Below, one piece after another: positions 27,542 to 36,440 of a stretch of 64,000 nt of DNA. The DNA comes from Staphylospora marina. GTDB lineage: Bacteria; Bacillota; Bacilli; Thermoactinomycetales; Thermoactinomycetaceae. The notes beneath the pieces are model-generated. The model made no database searches. It saw only the letters and a program-made list of their open reading frames with translations, and was not told where the DNA came from. Each line of letters opens with the position of its first letter. Within the stretch, counting starts at the first letter, position 1. Where the stretch lies: contig NZ_CP034118.1 of NCBI RefSeq assembly GCF_003856495.1, forward strand, positions 1,654,001 through 1,718,000, given 5' to 3'. Position numbers and translations under genes: made by a program.

Positions 27542-29461
27542 TCATTTTTGATCCAAGAAAATGCGAACCGCCGTTCCTTTCTTCACTCTCTCCCCAGGTT
27601 TCGGGATCTGATCGATCACCACGTTGCCCTGTCCCCGAACTTCCAGCGGGAAAGAATACAGACTGGCTCGAATCTTGTCGACATCTTCCCCGATGAGCTT
27701 CGGAACCGTCACCAGCGGAACCGTCTGCGGTGTGTCTTCGGGCGGAATTTGATTTTTCCGTTTGGGTACCTGCAAATACCTGAGCGACTCATCCAGAATG
27801 TCACCGACGATTGGCGCCGCCACCACCCCGCCGAACTGAATGCCTTTCGGGTTGTCCACGGCCGCGTAAACCACCAGTTGCGGGTCGTCGGCCGGAGCAA
27901 ATCCGATGAACGAAACAATATGGTTGTTTTGCAAATATCTCCCGTCCGGTCCCACTTTTTGGGCGGTTCCCGTCTTGCCGCCCACCCGGTACCCGTCGAT
28001 GAACGCCTTGCGGCCGGTGCCCCGGGCCACGACGCTTTCGAGAGCTTCCCGAACCTGGCGGGACGTGCTTTCGGAGATCACCCTCCGTTTGACCTTCGGC
28101 TTGATCTCCTCAAGCACTTCTCCGGTTTCCGGATCCACCCAGGCTTTGGCCACATGCGGTTGCATCAGATATCCCCCGTTGACGGCTGCGGCCACCGCGG
28201 CCACCTGTTGAATCGGAGTGACGGAAACGCCCTGGCCGAACGCCGTGGTGGCCAACTCCACCGGTCCGACCTGGCTTTCGCGGAACAAAATGCCCTTGGC
28301 TTCCCCGTTGAGATCGATGCCCGTTTTCTCTCCAAAGCCGAAGTTCCGGATATATTCAAACAGCTTCTCTTTGCCCAGCCTTTGTCCCAGGTTGACAAAC
28401 CCCGGGTTGCAGGAGTTTTCCACCACTTCCAGAAAGGTCTGGTGACCGTGCCCTCCCGCCTTCCAGCAGCGGAGTCGCGCGCCGCCCACCGTTACATGGC
28501 CCGGATCATGAAACCCTTCTTTCAGATTCACTTTCTTTTCCTCCAGTGCGGCGGCCAATGTGATGATCTTGAACGTGGAACCGGGCTCATACGTTTTCCA
28601 GACGGGAAGATTCCGGTTGTAGACCAGCGGATCGGCGCTCTGGTACTTGGCGGGATCAAAGGTGGGTCTGCTGGCCATGCCGAGAATTTCGCCCGTTTTG
28701 GCATGCATGGCGATCACCAGGGCGTTCTCCGGTTGATATTGCGCCATGGCCTGATCCAGCTCCCGTTCGATCACCGCTTGTATGTGATAGTCCAGCGTCA
28801 ACATCAGATCCAGCCCGTCCCGGGGAGGGGTGAACTCCTCGTGCGTGCCCGGAAGCCGGGTTCCGCTGGCCGTGGATCCGAAGGACACCGACCCTTTGCT
28901 GCCGGTCAGCTTTTCATCATAGATCAGCTCCAATCCGGCCAATCCCTGGTTGTCCGCCCCGGTGAATCCGAAGATGTGAGCGGCCAACGTTCCGAACGGG
29001 TAATGGCGTCGGCTGTCCTCGGTCACCACGATGCCCGGCAGGCGAAGTCCCTGGATCTGCCTGGCCTGCTCTTCCGTGATCTTCCGTCCCCACGGTTTGA
29101 TCCAGTCATAGATGACCCGTTTGGTGATCTGCTTGTAAATCTTGTCTTCCGGTGCTTTCAATATGCGGGCGAGTATGCGGGCTGTCCCGGCGGGATCGCG
29201 GACTTGCGCCGGGATGACCACCACGGAAGGGGCGCTGACGTTGTAGACCAGTTTCTTTCCGTTTCTGTCCAGGATTTTTCCACGGCTGGCTTCAAACGGA
29301 ATGTTTCTTCCCCACAGGCTTTTGGCCTTGTCCGTCAATTCCGGTCCCTGAACCAGCTGAACCCAGGCCAGGCGACCCAACAGCACCATGAACACGAACA
29401 AGGCCGTCAGCACGATCGCAAACAACCGCTTTCGGACCGTGGCGTGCGTGTTTCGGATCAT
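27542..29461 (-). CDS. spoVD: Sporulation-specific class B penicillin-binding protein SpoVD
   Basis: SpoVD is the transpeptidase that works with SpoVE in spore cortex synthesis. The 639 residues start with one membrane helix (about 12-33). The dimerisation domain is followed by the transpeptidase domain with GSTFKIITL (active Ser), SCN and GGKTGTAQKV. A single C-terminal PASTA domain (VPKLIGEDVDKIRASLYSF) distinguishes SpoVD from the PBP2B next to it. ATG 29461 has AAGGGGGGA upstream. A terminator lies between pbpB and spoVD, so it probably also has its own promoter. Confidence 0.95.
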   Translation of the reverse strand: MIRNTHATVRKRLFAIVLTALFVFMVLLGRLAWVQLVQGPELTDKAKSLWGRNIPFEASRGKILDRNGKKLVYNVSAPSVVVIPAQVRDPAGTARILARILKAPEDKIYKQITKRVIYDWIKPWGRKITEEQARQIQGLRLPGIVVTEDSRRHYPFGTLAAHIFGFTGADNQGLAGLELIYDEKLTGSKGSVSFGSTASGTRLPGTHEEFTPPRDGLDLMLTLDYHIQAVIERELDQAMAQYQPENALVIAMHAKTGEILGMASRPTFDPAKYQSADPLVYNRNLPVWKTYEPGSTFKIITLAAALEEKKVNLKEGFHDPGHVTVGGARLRCWKAGGHGHQTFLEVVENSCNPGFVNLGQRLGKEKLFEYIRNFGFGEKTGIDLNGEAKGILFRESQVGPVELATTAFGQGVSVTPIQQVAAVAAAVNGGYLMQPHVAKAWVDPETGEVLEEIKPKVKRRVISESTSRQVREALESVVARGTGRKAFIDGYRVGGKTGTAQKVGPDGRYLQNNHIVSFIGFAPADDPQLVVYAAVDNPKGIQFGGVVAAPIVGDILDESLRYLQVPKRKNQIPPEDTPQTVPLVTVPKLIGEDVDKIRASLYSFPLEVRGQGNVVIDQIPKPGERVKKGTAVRIFLDQK

Positions 29462-29536
29462 GCCCGTCCCCCCTTGTCTCTCATCAAGACCAAGGTATGA
29501 GACAAGGCCCCGAAACATGCCCTCTCCGAACAGACG

Positions 29537-29572
29537 AAAAAAACCGGTATCCCCGATGCGGGGTTACCGGTT
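29537..29572 (-). terminator. Terminator between pbpB and spoVD
   Basis: AACCGGTA-A-CCCC...GGGG-A-TACCGGTT stem followed by seven T on the minus strand, starting ten bases after the pbpB stop. Confidence 0.85.
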
Positions 29573-29581
29573 CACGCATGT

Positions 29582-31348
29582 TCATTTTAAGGTGGAGAAA
29601 TCCCTTTGTTGTTGATATTGACGGATTTTCAACGTGCGGCCGAGAATCTCCTTGGCCACCGGTGCGGCCACGGTTCCGCCCGAGACGTTTCCGTAAGGAC
29701 TGACGGGCTCGTCGATGGCCACGTACACCACCACGTCAGGGTCATCATAAGGAGCAAAACCGATGAAAGAAACCACATAGCTGTCCTTCAGGTATCCTCT
29801 GCCTTCCGGGTCGGGCTTTTGCGCCGTTCCCGTTTTGCCCGCCACCCGGTAACCGGCGATGTCCGCCTCCACTCCCGTTCCGCTCTTGACCACATCCCGC
29901 ATCAATTCGCGTACCGTGCGGGCAGTTCCTTCGCTGATGATTCTCTTCTTTTGCGGAGAAAACCGGGAAACGACCTGCGTTTTTCCGGGTTCCCGGACCT
30001 CTTTCATCACGTGCGGCTGAATCCATATCCCGCCGTTGGCAATCGCCGAAATGGCGGCCACCTGTTGAATGGGCGTGACGGAGATCCCCTGTCCGAAGGC
30101 GGTGGCGGCCAGTTCGGACGGATACAGCCGTCTGCCGTAATACACGCCGGTCGCTTCAGCCGGGAGATCGATTCCGGTCCTCTCACCGAGTTTTCGGGTG
30201 ATGTCCCCGAACCCGAACCGCTCGATGTAACGGATCAACCGTTTTTCTCCCAACTTTTGTCCCAGCATGACAAACGCCACGTTGCTGGAGAGTTTGACTC
30301 CTTCCCGGTAGGAAATCTCCCCCCAGCCGACCCCGTTCCAATCGCGGATCATCTGGTCCCCCACCTTGACCGAACCGGACATGAACTTGGCATCGGGATC
30401 AAACAACCCTTCCTCGACGGCGGCGGCCAACGTGACGATCTTGAATGTGGATCCCGGCTCAAACTGACTTTCCACCGCAAGGTTGCGGGCATTTTTCTCA
30501 TTGATCGTTTCCGCGACATTTTGCGGGTCAAACACCGGTCGGCTGGCCATCGCAAGGATTTCCCCCGTCTTGGGATCGGCGACGATGGCCGTTCCGCCCT
30601 TGGCGTTGTAGTTTTTGATCGCCTCTTCCAGTTCAAGCTCCACCTGCTGTTGAATCTGCATGTCGAGGGTCAGGACCAAGTCTTTGCCGTGAACGGGAGG
30701 TTTGTACTCTTGGGGGTTGTCGGTGAGCATCATGCCGGTCCTTGCTTTGGGATACTGAATGTATCCTTCATTGCCGCGCAGCACCTGATCATAATATTTT
30801 TCAACCCCGCTCATCGCCTGATAGTCCACGTTCAGGAAACCGATCAGATGAGCAGCCCTCTCGGACAGATACCGGCGGGCGGTGGTCGGTTTGGGATAGA
30901 TCCCTTTGATTTTCTTCTGTTCTTGCAGCTCCAACACTTTGCGGACGACGCTCTCCGGATACCGGTATTTGCCTCCGTGGCGCAGCTCTTCGCCTTTTCT
31001 CACTTTGCGGCTGAGGATCTGTTCCAGAATCTTCGCATCGATTCCCAAAACCTTTGAGAGTTCCGCCGCCGTTTTTTTCGGGTCATCCACTTCGTCGGGA
31101 TTGGCCACGAATGTCCAGGCATCCTCTTCCCACGCCAATCGTTGGGTGCCCGTCCGGTCGAAAACGGAACCCCGCTTTGGGGTCAAACGGTCTTTCCGGA
31201 TCCAGGTTTCCAGCGCTTCCGCCAGATATTCGTCGGAGTTGACCGTCTGAATCCACAGAAGCCGGATGCTGATGATCAAAAAACATAACAGAAAAATCAT
31301 GCCGACGAGCAAAGAACGCATTTTGTTCTTCCGCAGTGACACACCCAT
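29582..31348 (-). CDS. pbpB: Class B penicillin-binding protein 2B (division transpeptidase)
   Basis: PBP2B cross-links septal peptidoglycan together with a SEDS partner. The 588 residues have one N-terminal membrane helix (about 11-33), a dimerisation domain and a transpeptidase domain with GSTFKIVTL, SSN and AGKTGTAQKP. No PASTA domain is visible: the protein ends about 25 residues after the transpeptidase fold, whereas B. subtilis PBP2B carries PASTA repeats. ATG 31348 is preceded by GGGAGAGG. It follows ftsL. Confidence 0.94.
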   Translation of the reverse strand: MGVSLRKNKMRSLLVGMIFLLCFLIISIRLLWIQTVNSDEYLAEALETWIRKDRLTPKRGSVFDRTGTQRLAWEEDAWTFVANPDEVDDPKKTAAELSKVLGIDAKILEQILSRKVRKGEELRHGGKYRYPESVVRKVLELQEQKKIKGIYPKPTTARRYLSERAAHLIGFLNVDYQAMSGVEKYYDQVLRGNEGYIQYPKARTGMMLTDNPQEYKPPVHGKDLVLTLDMQIQQQVELELEEAIKNYNAKGGTAIVADPKTGEILAMASRPVFDPQNVAETINEKNARNLAVESQFEPGSTFKIVTLAAAVEEGLFDPDAKFMSGSVKVGDQMIRDWNGVGWGEISYREGVKLSSNVAFVMLGQKLGEKRLIRYIERFGFGDITRKLGERTGIDLPAEATGVYYGRRLYPSELAATAFGQGISVTPIQQVAAISAIANGGIWIQPHVMKEVREPGKTQVVSRFSPQKKRIISEGTARTVRELMRDVVKSGTGVEADIAGYRVAGKTGTAQKPDPEGRGYLKDSYVVSFIGFAPYDDPDVVVYVAIDEPVSPYGNVSGGTVAAPVAKEILGRTLKIRQYQQQRDFSTLK

Positions 31349-31408
31349 GGCTTCAGCCTCTCCCGTTTCCTGTTTCGTCCGCTTCCGGATCAAATCCGAC
31401 AGGGGAAA

Positions 31409-31771
31409 TCAGGGCTTCACCTTGGGGATGAATTTGGGATCCGTCAGCTCCAGCCCGCGGCTTTCCGCAAACTGGCGGATCTGTTCGGGACTGGTGAGTT
31501 GCATTTTTTCCGTCTCCAGTTTCAGCTTGGCCCGTTCCGTTTCTTCGATTTGTTTGTCCAATTGCCGGATCTCCACGGCCAGTTCGGTGACGCGGGCATG
31601 CTGGGACAACACCGAGCTGAGCATGGCCACGCCGATGATCACGCTGGAGAGATACAGCAGCTTTTCTCCGACGGGAAGTCCTTTGAACAAAGGCTTTCTT
31701 TTGACATTCCGTTTGGGTTCCGGCCGGGTGATCTTCATCGCGGTCGCGGTGTTCCACCGGTTCTCTCTCAT
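31409..31771 (-). CDS. ftsL: Cell-division protein FtsL
   Basis: A 120-residue bitopic protein with a basic cytoplasmic tail, one helix (about 36-58, EKLLYLSSVIIGVAMLSSVL) and an extracellular leucine-zipper coiled coil (VEIRQLDKQIEETERAKLKLETEKM). This is the FtsL layout, and its place between rsmH and pbpB is diagnostic even though FtsL sequences diverge strongly. It forms the FtsL-DivIC-DivIB complex that activates septal synthesis. ATG 31771 follows AAGGAGG. Confidence 0.92.
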   Translation of the reverse strand: MRENRWNTATAMKITRPEPKRNVKRKPLFKGLPVGEKLLYLSSVIIGVAMLSSVLSQHARVTELAVEIRQLDKQIEETERAKLKLETEKMQLTSPEQIRQFAESRGLELTDPKFIPKVKP

Positions 31772-31814
31772 ATCGGAATCCTCCTTACGCTACCAGCGCA
31801 TTCTCCTTCAACCC

Positions 31815-32747
31815 TCACAATTTCGCGGCGATCCTCAATTTGGCCGAACGGGCCCTGGGATTTCTCTCAATCTCTTCTTCGGACGGCAACACCGGCTTGC
31901 GGGTCACCACTTCAAGCACCGGTTTTTTCCCGCACACGCACACGGGAAATTCACGCGGGCACACACAGGTTTCCGCCTGACTTTGAAAAAACTGTTTGCA
32001 GATCCTGTCTTCCAGGGAGTGAAAAGTGATGACACAGATGCGGCCTTTCGGGCGGAGCAGTTCGACGGCTTGATGCAGCGCGTCGCGAAAGGAGTTCAAC
32101 TCGTCGTTGACGGCGATGCGAATCGCCTGAAACGTCCGGCGAGCCGGATGGGGGCCTGTTCTGCGGGCCGGGGCGGGAATGGCCCGTTTGATGATGTCAA
32201 CCAGTTCCAGCGTGGTCCTGATGGGGCGTTTGCGTCTTTCACGGATGATTTCGGCGGCGATTCGACGGGAAAACTTTTCTTCTCCGTATTCGTGCAAGAT
32301 CCGTGCCAGCTCTTCTTCGGTCCATTCATTGACCACGTGAAACGCGCTCCATTCCTGGCGCGGGTCCATTCTCATGTCCAGCGGCGCTTCCTGATGATAG
32401 CTGAATCCCCGTTCCGCCTGATCGAGCTGCGGGGAAGAAACTCCCAGATCAAACAGGACACCGTCAAGTGGCCCCAGGTCAAGCTCCCGTACCACTTCGG
32501 CAAGCCTGCGAAAATTCGTTCTCACCAGACGAACCCGGCAAGCCGCACCGGCCAGCCGCTTTTCCGCATGTTCAAGAGCCGACGGATCCTGATCAAACCC
32601 CACCAGGATTCCTTCCGGCCCGAGTCTCTCGGTGATCAGGCGACTGTGCCCGGCGCCTCCCAGCGTACAATCCACGTAGGTTCCGTCCGGTCTGATGTTC
32701 AATCCGTCCACTGCTTCGTTCAATAACACCGTTTCATGTTCGAACAC
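31815..32747 (-). CDS. rsmH: 16S rRNA (cytosine-1402 N4) methyltransferase
   Basis: RsmH (MraW) methylates N4 of C1402 in the decoding centre of 16S rRNA using SAM. The 310 residues have VDCTLGGAGHS (SAM loop), FDLGVSSPQLD, GFSYHQEAPLDMRMD, and CVITFHSLEDRICKQFF. A Cys-rich stretch CVCPREFPVCVCGKKP precedes the C-terminal RNPRARSAKLR. The start is GTG at 32747 with AAGGATG upstream. It directly follows mraZ. Confidence 0.98.
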   Translation of the reverse strand: MFEHETVLLNEAVDGLNIRPDGTYVDCTLGGAGHSRLITERLGPEGILVGFDQDPSALEHAEKRLAGAACRVRLVRTNFRRLAEVVRELDLGPLDGVLFDLGVSSPQLDQAERGFSYHQEAPLDMRMDPRQEWSAFHVVNEWTEEELARILHEYGEEKFSRRIAAEIIRERRKRPIRTTLELVDIIKRAIPAPARRTGPHPARRTFQAIRIAVNDELNSFRDALHQAVELLRPKGRICVITFHSLEDRICKQFFQSQAETCVCPREFPVCVCGKKPVLEVVTRKPVLPSEEEIERNPRARSAKLRIAAKL

Positions 32748-32760
32748 TGTTCTTCATCCT

Positions 32761-33201
32761 TCACGTAAGTTCCAAATCCAGATCCACCAGACTTTCCGCG
32801 ATTTCCGCGAATGATTCCTCCGATTCGGCGCAGTATTCTTCCCAGCGCTCTTTGCACCAGATCTCCACTCTCGTGGAAACGCCGATGATCACGCACTCCT
32901 TCTTCAATCCGGCATATTCACGCAGGTTGGCGGGGATCAGCACCCTGCCCTGTTTGTCCGTTTCCGCTTCGCATGCACCGGAGAAGAAGAATCGGGTAAA
33001 TTTCCGGGCATCCGCCCGGGTGAAAGGAAGCGCCTTGAATTTCTGTTCCAGCCGGTTCCATTCGGAAAGGGGGTAGACGAACAGGCAATGATCCAAGCCG
33101 CGGGTGATGACGAAAGTCCCGCCAAGCCCGTCACGGAATTTCGCCGGCACGATCAGCCGACCTTTTTCATCGATCGCGTGCCGGAATTCGCCCATGAACA
33201 T
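32761..33201 (-). CDS. mraZ: Transcriptional regulator MraZ
   Basis: MraZ is a ring-forming DNA-binding protein that represses its own operon. The 146 residues contain two SpoVT/AbrB-like domains, marked by [14 protein letters not shown] and [18 protein letters not shown]. Its operator is recognisable upstream (33233-33256). ATG 33201 has GGGAGGC upstream; a second ATG two codons later is possible. It is the first gene of the cell-wall and division operon. Confidence 0.96.
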   Translation of the reverse strand: MFMGEFRHAIDEKGRLIVPAKFRDGLGGTFVITRGLDHCLFVYPLSEWNRLEQKFKALPFTRADARKFTRFFFSGACEAETDKQGRVLIPANLREYAGLKKECVIIGVSTRVEIWCKERWEEYCAESEESFAEIAESLVDLDLELT

Positions 33202-33232
33202 GCCTGCCGCCTCCCTTCATTCCCCCTTTCCA

Positions 33233-33256
33233 CCACTTCCTCCCACTTCGTACCAC
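33233..33256 (-). promoter_or_regulatory. MraZ operator: three GTGG repeats at 10-bp spacing
   Basis: Minus-strand GTGG (plus-strand CCAC) occurs at 33233-33236, 33243-33246 and 33253-33256, exactly one helical turn apart. MraZ is known to bind such TGGG/GTGG-type direct repeats near its own transcription start. The repeats lie just downstream of the -10 element, so binding would block transcription initiation. Confidence 0.8.
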
Positions 33257-33263
33257 ATCGGTA

Positions 33264-33280
33264 ATTATACCACACCCCCA
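33264..33280 (-). promoter_or_regulatory. Extended -10 promoter of the mraZ operon
   Basis: TGG followed by a perfect TATAAT (33269-33264) on the minus strand. The -35 position (about 33292-33287, AGGATT) is poor and overlaps the ahcY terminator. Initiation is expected near 33257, inside the MraZ repeats. Confidence 0.75.
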
Positions 33281-33312
33281 AACAAAAATCCTGCACACGG
33301 GGTGCAGGATTT
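33281..33312 (-). terminator. Terminator of ahcY
   Basis: A perfect 11-bp stem (33286-33296 with 33302-33312, AAATCCTGCAC) with a 5-base loop, followed by TTTTTGTTT on the minus strand. Confidence 0.9.
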
Positions 33313-33340
33313 CAGGAATCTTTTCCTGATTTTGGAAAAA

Positions 33341-34600
33341 TCAGAGCTTCCAACTGTTCAGGTACTGTTCCTGTTCTTCGGTCAGACGGTCGATGACGAT
33401 GCCGTTGGCATCCAGGAAATGACGTGCCACCTCTTCATCGATTTCCACCGGAACGTCCAGCACTTTCGGTCCGATGTCGGCATGGTGACGATGCACGTAA
33501 AGAAGTGAAAGAGCCTGCAACGCGAACGTCATGTCCATGATTTCCGCCGGATGGCCGTCTCCCGCCGCCAGATTGACCAGACGTCCTTCTGCCAGGAGAT
33601 ACACCTTCCGTCCGTCTTCCATCACGTACTCCTCAATGTCCTTGCGCACCACGCGGCGGTTTTTCGCCATCCGGGCCAGCTCCTCGACGTTGATTTCCAC
33701 GTTGAAGTGGCCGGCGTTGGAAAGGATGGCGCCATCTTTCATCACTTCAAAGTGCTCCCGGGTGATCACGTTCTTGTTGCCGGTGGTGGTCACGAAGTAG
33801 TCTCCGAATTTGGCCGCTTCGATCATCGGCATCACGGTGTAACCGTCCATGTAAGCTTCCATGGCTTTGACCGGATTGGTTTCGGTCACGATCACTTTCG
33901 CTCCGAGGCCACTCGCGCGCATCGCCACTCCCCGTCCGCACCATCCGTAGCCGGCGACCACCACGGTTTTTCCGGCCACCACCAGATTGGTCGTCCGGTT
34001 GATGCCGTCCCACACGGACTGTCCGGTACCGTAGCGGTTGTCGAACAGCGATTTGCACTGAGCGTCGTTGACCGCCACCATCGGGAAGCGCAGCTGGCCG
34101 AACCGTTCCAGGGAGATCAGACGAAGAATGCCGGTCGTGGTTTCTTCACATCCTCCCTTGACAGTCTCCAAAAGATCCGGACGTTCGGAATGAAGGATGG
34201 TGACAAGATCCCCGCCGTCATCGATGATCAGGGTCGGCCGGGTTTCCAGGGTCTTGATCAGGTGCCCGTGATACTCTTCCGGAGAAGGATTGTACTTCGC
34301 AAACACGGTGACGCCCGATGCAGCCAGCGCGGCGCAGATGTCATCCTGGGTGGACAGCGGGTTGCTTCCGGTGATCACCACTTCGGCTCCCGCGTCTCTG
34401 ATCAGTTCGGCAAGGCAAGCCGTTTTTGCCTCCAGATGAAGGGAAATGGCCACCCGCTCGCCCGCAAGGGGTTTCTCCGCCAGAAAACGCTCACGGAGGC
34501 GGCTCAGAATCGGCATGTGTTGCCAAGCCCAATCCATCTTCAGACGTCCCTGCGGAGCCAAATTGATGTCGCGGATGATGCTGCGTTCCACGGAATTCAT
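33341..34600 (-). CDS. ahcY: Adenosylhomocysteinase
   Basis: This NAD-dependent enzyme splits S-adenosylhomocysteine into adenosine and homocysteine. The 419 residues include the substrate region (HLEAKTACL, GCEETTTGILRL, NDAQCKSLFDNRYGTGQS), the NAD-binding loop VVVAGYGWCGRGVA and SNAGHFNVEI. It lacks the long insertion and C-terminal tail of the common bacterial type, resembling the shorter Thermotoga/archaeal form; that comparison is from memory. ATG 34600 follows AAAGGAGG. It is inserted between bshC and mraZ, neighbours in B. subtilis, and B. subtilis itself uses the Pfs/LuxS route instead. Confidence 0.95.
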   Translation of the reverse strand: MNSVERSIIRDINLAPQGRLKMDWAWQHMPILSRLRERFLAEKPLAGERVAISLHLEAKTACLAELIRDAGAEVVITGSNPLSTQDDICAALAASGVTVFAKYNPSPEEYHGHLIKTLETRPTLIIDDGGDLVTILHSERPDLLETVKGGCEETTTGILRLISLERFGQLRFPMVAVNDAQCKSLFDNRYGTGQSVWDGINRTTNLVVAGKTVVVAGYGWCGRGVAMRASGLGAKVIVTETNPVKAMEAYMDGYTVMPMIEAAKFGDYFVTTTGNKNVITREHFEVMKDGAILSNAGHFNVEINVEELARMAKNRRVVRKDIEEYVMEDGRKVYLLAEGRLVNLAAGDGHPAEIMDMTFALQALSLLYVHRHHADIGPKVLDVPVEIDEEVARHFLDANGIVIDRLTEEQEQYLNSWKL

Positions 34601-34683
34601 GAAGATCCTCCTTTAAACGGGGTTCCGGCGCTCACTTCCGCTCCCGGTCCCCGATCGAGTCGCGATTCATTATACAACCAAAT

Positions 34684-36321
34684 TCAAAGCCAAACCACCT
34701 TGTGCAAATCCATGCGAAAATCATCGGCCAAATCCTGTTTCACCAGATGATCGATCCACTCCAGACCGTGCAGGTTCCACAGAGGTACCACCGACCAGAT
34801 CCGCTCCTGCAGATTTCCTTCCGGTCGTATCCGTTGTTTGAGCCGGTCCCACCGGCGAAGCGAGGCTTCGTGCTTGGTGAAAACGGCCTTTCGGACTTGC
34901 CGGAGATACCAGTCCAGCTGCTTCCCGATGTGCTCCCTGTTCTTCTCTCCGAGTTCCCGCATGTTCATGCCGATCGCTTCGTGGAGATGATCCGTCAGCC
35001 CGGCATGAATTTGTTCGATCCTCCGGGCGGCCTCCGCAAAGAGCGCTTCGGGATCCACCGGCTCCATCTCCTTAAGCCATGCCTCCTTCGCCTGGTCGAT
35101 CCGTTCCAGAAGCGAATGTGTGTCCAGTCCGAATTCACGGGCGTATTTGGCCGTCGACGGATCGATCACGGTGTACCCCGCGCGGGGAACCACCACCGGC
35201 ATTTCCAGTCCGACCGCCTCAAAAGCGCCCCGAAGCAGAGACCAGTAAGCGATTTCCCCGGGACCTCCGACGAATGCCAGGACGGGAAACAGATATTCCT
35301 GCATCAAGGGTCTCGTGACGACGTTGTTGCTCAGTTGCTCGGGGTTCCGCTCCGCGACGGTCAAAAGCTCCGCTTCGGACAAAGACACCCCGCCGTCTTT
35401 CGTCACCCACCGATCTCCTTTGCGAACCAACAGCCGGCGACGCCCTTCCACCAACAGGAAAAGATGACCGTCCTCCGGTCCTGCTTCCACCTGCGGTTTG
35501 AAGCCGGCTTCCCTGAGCCGTCCGGCTTCCTTCGACACCCGGTCGGCGATCTCCGCTCTCCTGCGGACAAGCTCTCCGAAGAACGGGGATTCCAGCCTGC
35601 GAACCGCGGGATGGGCGGAATCGAACATCACCAGACCGTACTTTCCGAACAAATGGTGCATCAACCTGGCGAACATCCGGGTCCAGGACGGCGAGTCTTC
35701 GGCAAATCCTCCGAATCGCGCCACCCATTCCCGTTTGTATGACGAGTCCGGAAAATACCGGGAAAGCTCTTCCAACCATGCCCGGAACCGGGGACCGTCC
35801 ACGATGATCCGCGAAACCGGGACACCTTCCGTTGCCCCGGGATCATACCGGAGTTTGCGAATGTCTCCGTTCTCCTCCATCACCCGGACGTGATCCACCT
35901 CGGCGTGATCATGGTCCTCACCCGCAATCCAATACACGGGCACCACCGGTCGGCCCAGCCGTTTTTCCTCGCGCCTGGCCAATTGGATCAAGGTGACCGC
36001 CTTGTAAATCGCATACAGGGGGCCGCCCAGCAATCCGGCCTGTTGACCGCCGATGACCACCAAGGCGTCCGGGTCGGCCAGCCGCCGGAGATTTTTTTCC
36101 ACTTCCGGATGAAGCAAGTCGGGCTGATGCCACTCACGCAGAATATGTACCAGTTGTTGCCGGTCCGCCCGCCACGTTGCGGTCCGGAGAGATTCGGCGC
36201 GGCGGGTGAAGGAGTCCGCCTGAAACGGCGGATGGACAAACAGCCCGGAAAGCGGGGCCGTCCACTCGAGATACGCATTCAACAGACGGTCCCGCCGCAG
36301 CGTGACACTTTCCATGTTCAT
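34684..36321 (-). CDS. bshC: Bacillithiol biosynthesis cysteine-adding enzyme BshC
   Basis: BshC is thought to add cysteine to GlcN-malate in the last step of bacillithiol synthesis. The 545 residues fit the family length. Motifs include VIGGQQAGLLGGPLYAIYKA, VPVYWIAGEDHDHAEVDH and a long central coiled coil. The ATG at 36321 is preceded by GAGGAGCC; a second ATG two codons later is possible. Two further AGGAG-containing repeats lie upstream. It is next to panE and the mraZ cluster, as in B. subtilis (yllA). Confidence 0.94.
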   Translation of the reverse strand: MNMESVTLRRDRLLNAYLEWTAPLSGLFVHPPFQADSFTRRAESLRTATWRADRQQLVHILREWHQPDLLHPEVEKNLRRLADPDALVVIGGQQAGLLGGPLYAIYKAVTLIQLARREEKRLGRPVVPVYWIAGEDHDHAEVDHVRVMEENGDIRKLRYDPGATEGVPVSRIIVDGPRFRAWLEELSRYFPDSSYKREWVARFGGFAEDSPSWTRMFARLMHHLFGKYGLVMFDSAHPAVRRLESPFFGELVRRRAEIADRVSKEAGRLREAGFKPQVEAGPEDGHLFLLVEGRRRLLVRKGDRWVTKDGGVSLSEAELLTVAERNPEQLSNNVVTRPLMQEYLFPVLAFVGGPGEIAYWSLLRGAFEAVGLEMPVVVPRAGYTVIDPSTAKYAREFGLDTHSLLERIDQAKEAWLKEMEPVDPEALFAEAARRIEQIHAGLTDHLHEAIGMNMRELGEKNREHIGKQLDWYLRQVRKAVFTKHEASLRRWDRLKQRIRPEGNLQERIWSVVPLWNLHGLEWIDHLVKQDLADDFRMDLHKVVWL

Positions 36322-36376
36322 GGATGATACGGCTCCTCTTGTGATTGATACGGCTCCTTTTGGTTTGATGACTCCT
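36322..36376 (-). repeat. Tandem Shine-Dalgarno-containing repeats before bshC
   Basis: Reading toward bshC, AAGGAGTCATCAAACC, AAGGAGCCGTATCAATC and GAGGAGCCGTATCATCC follow one another at 18-20 base intervals. The last two share AGGAGCCGTATCA. Only the last is well placed for the ATG, so it looks like local duplication of a ribosome binding site. Confidence 0.55.
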
Positions 36377-36440
36377 TCTAGATGATACCCCACTCACTTA
36401 CAAAAAGAAAGCCGTTCTCTCCGACACGCGCGGCAAGCGC

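Noticed and set aside
27548..29500. Long plus-strand frames opposite spoVD, pbpB and the carboxyltransferase gene
   Set aside because: Same shadow effect in all three cases; the minus-strand products have full catalytic motifs.
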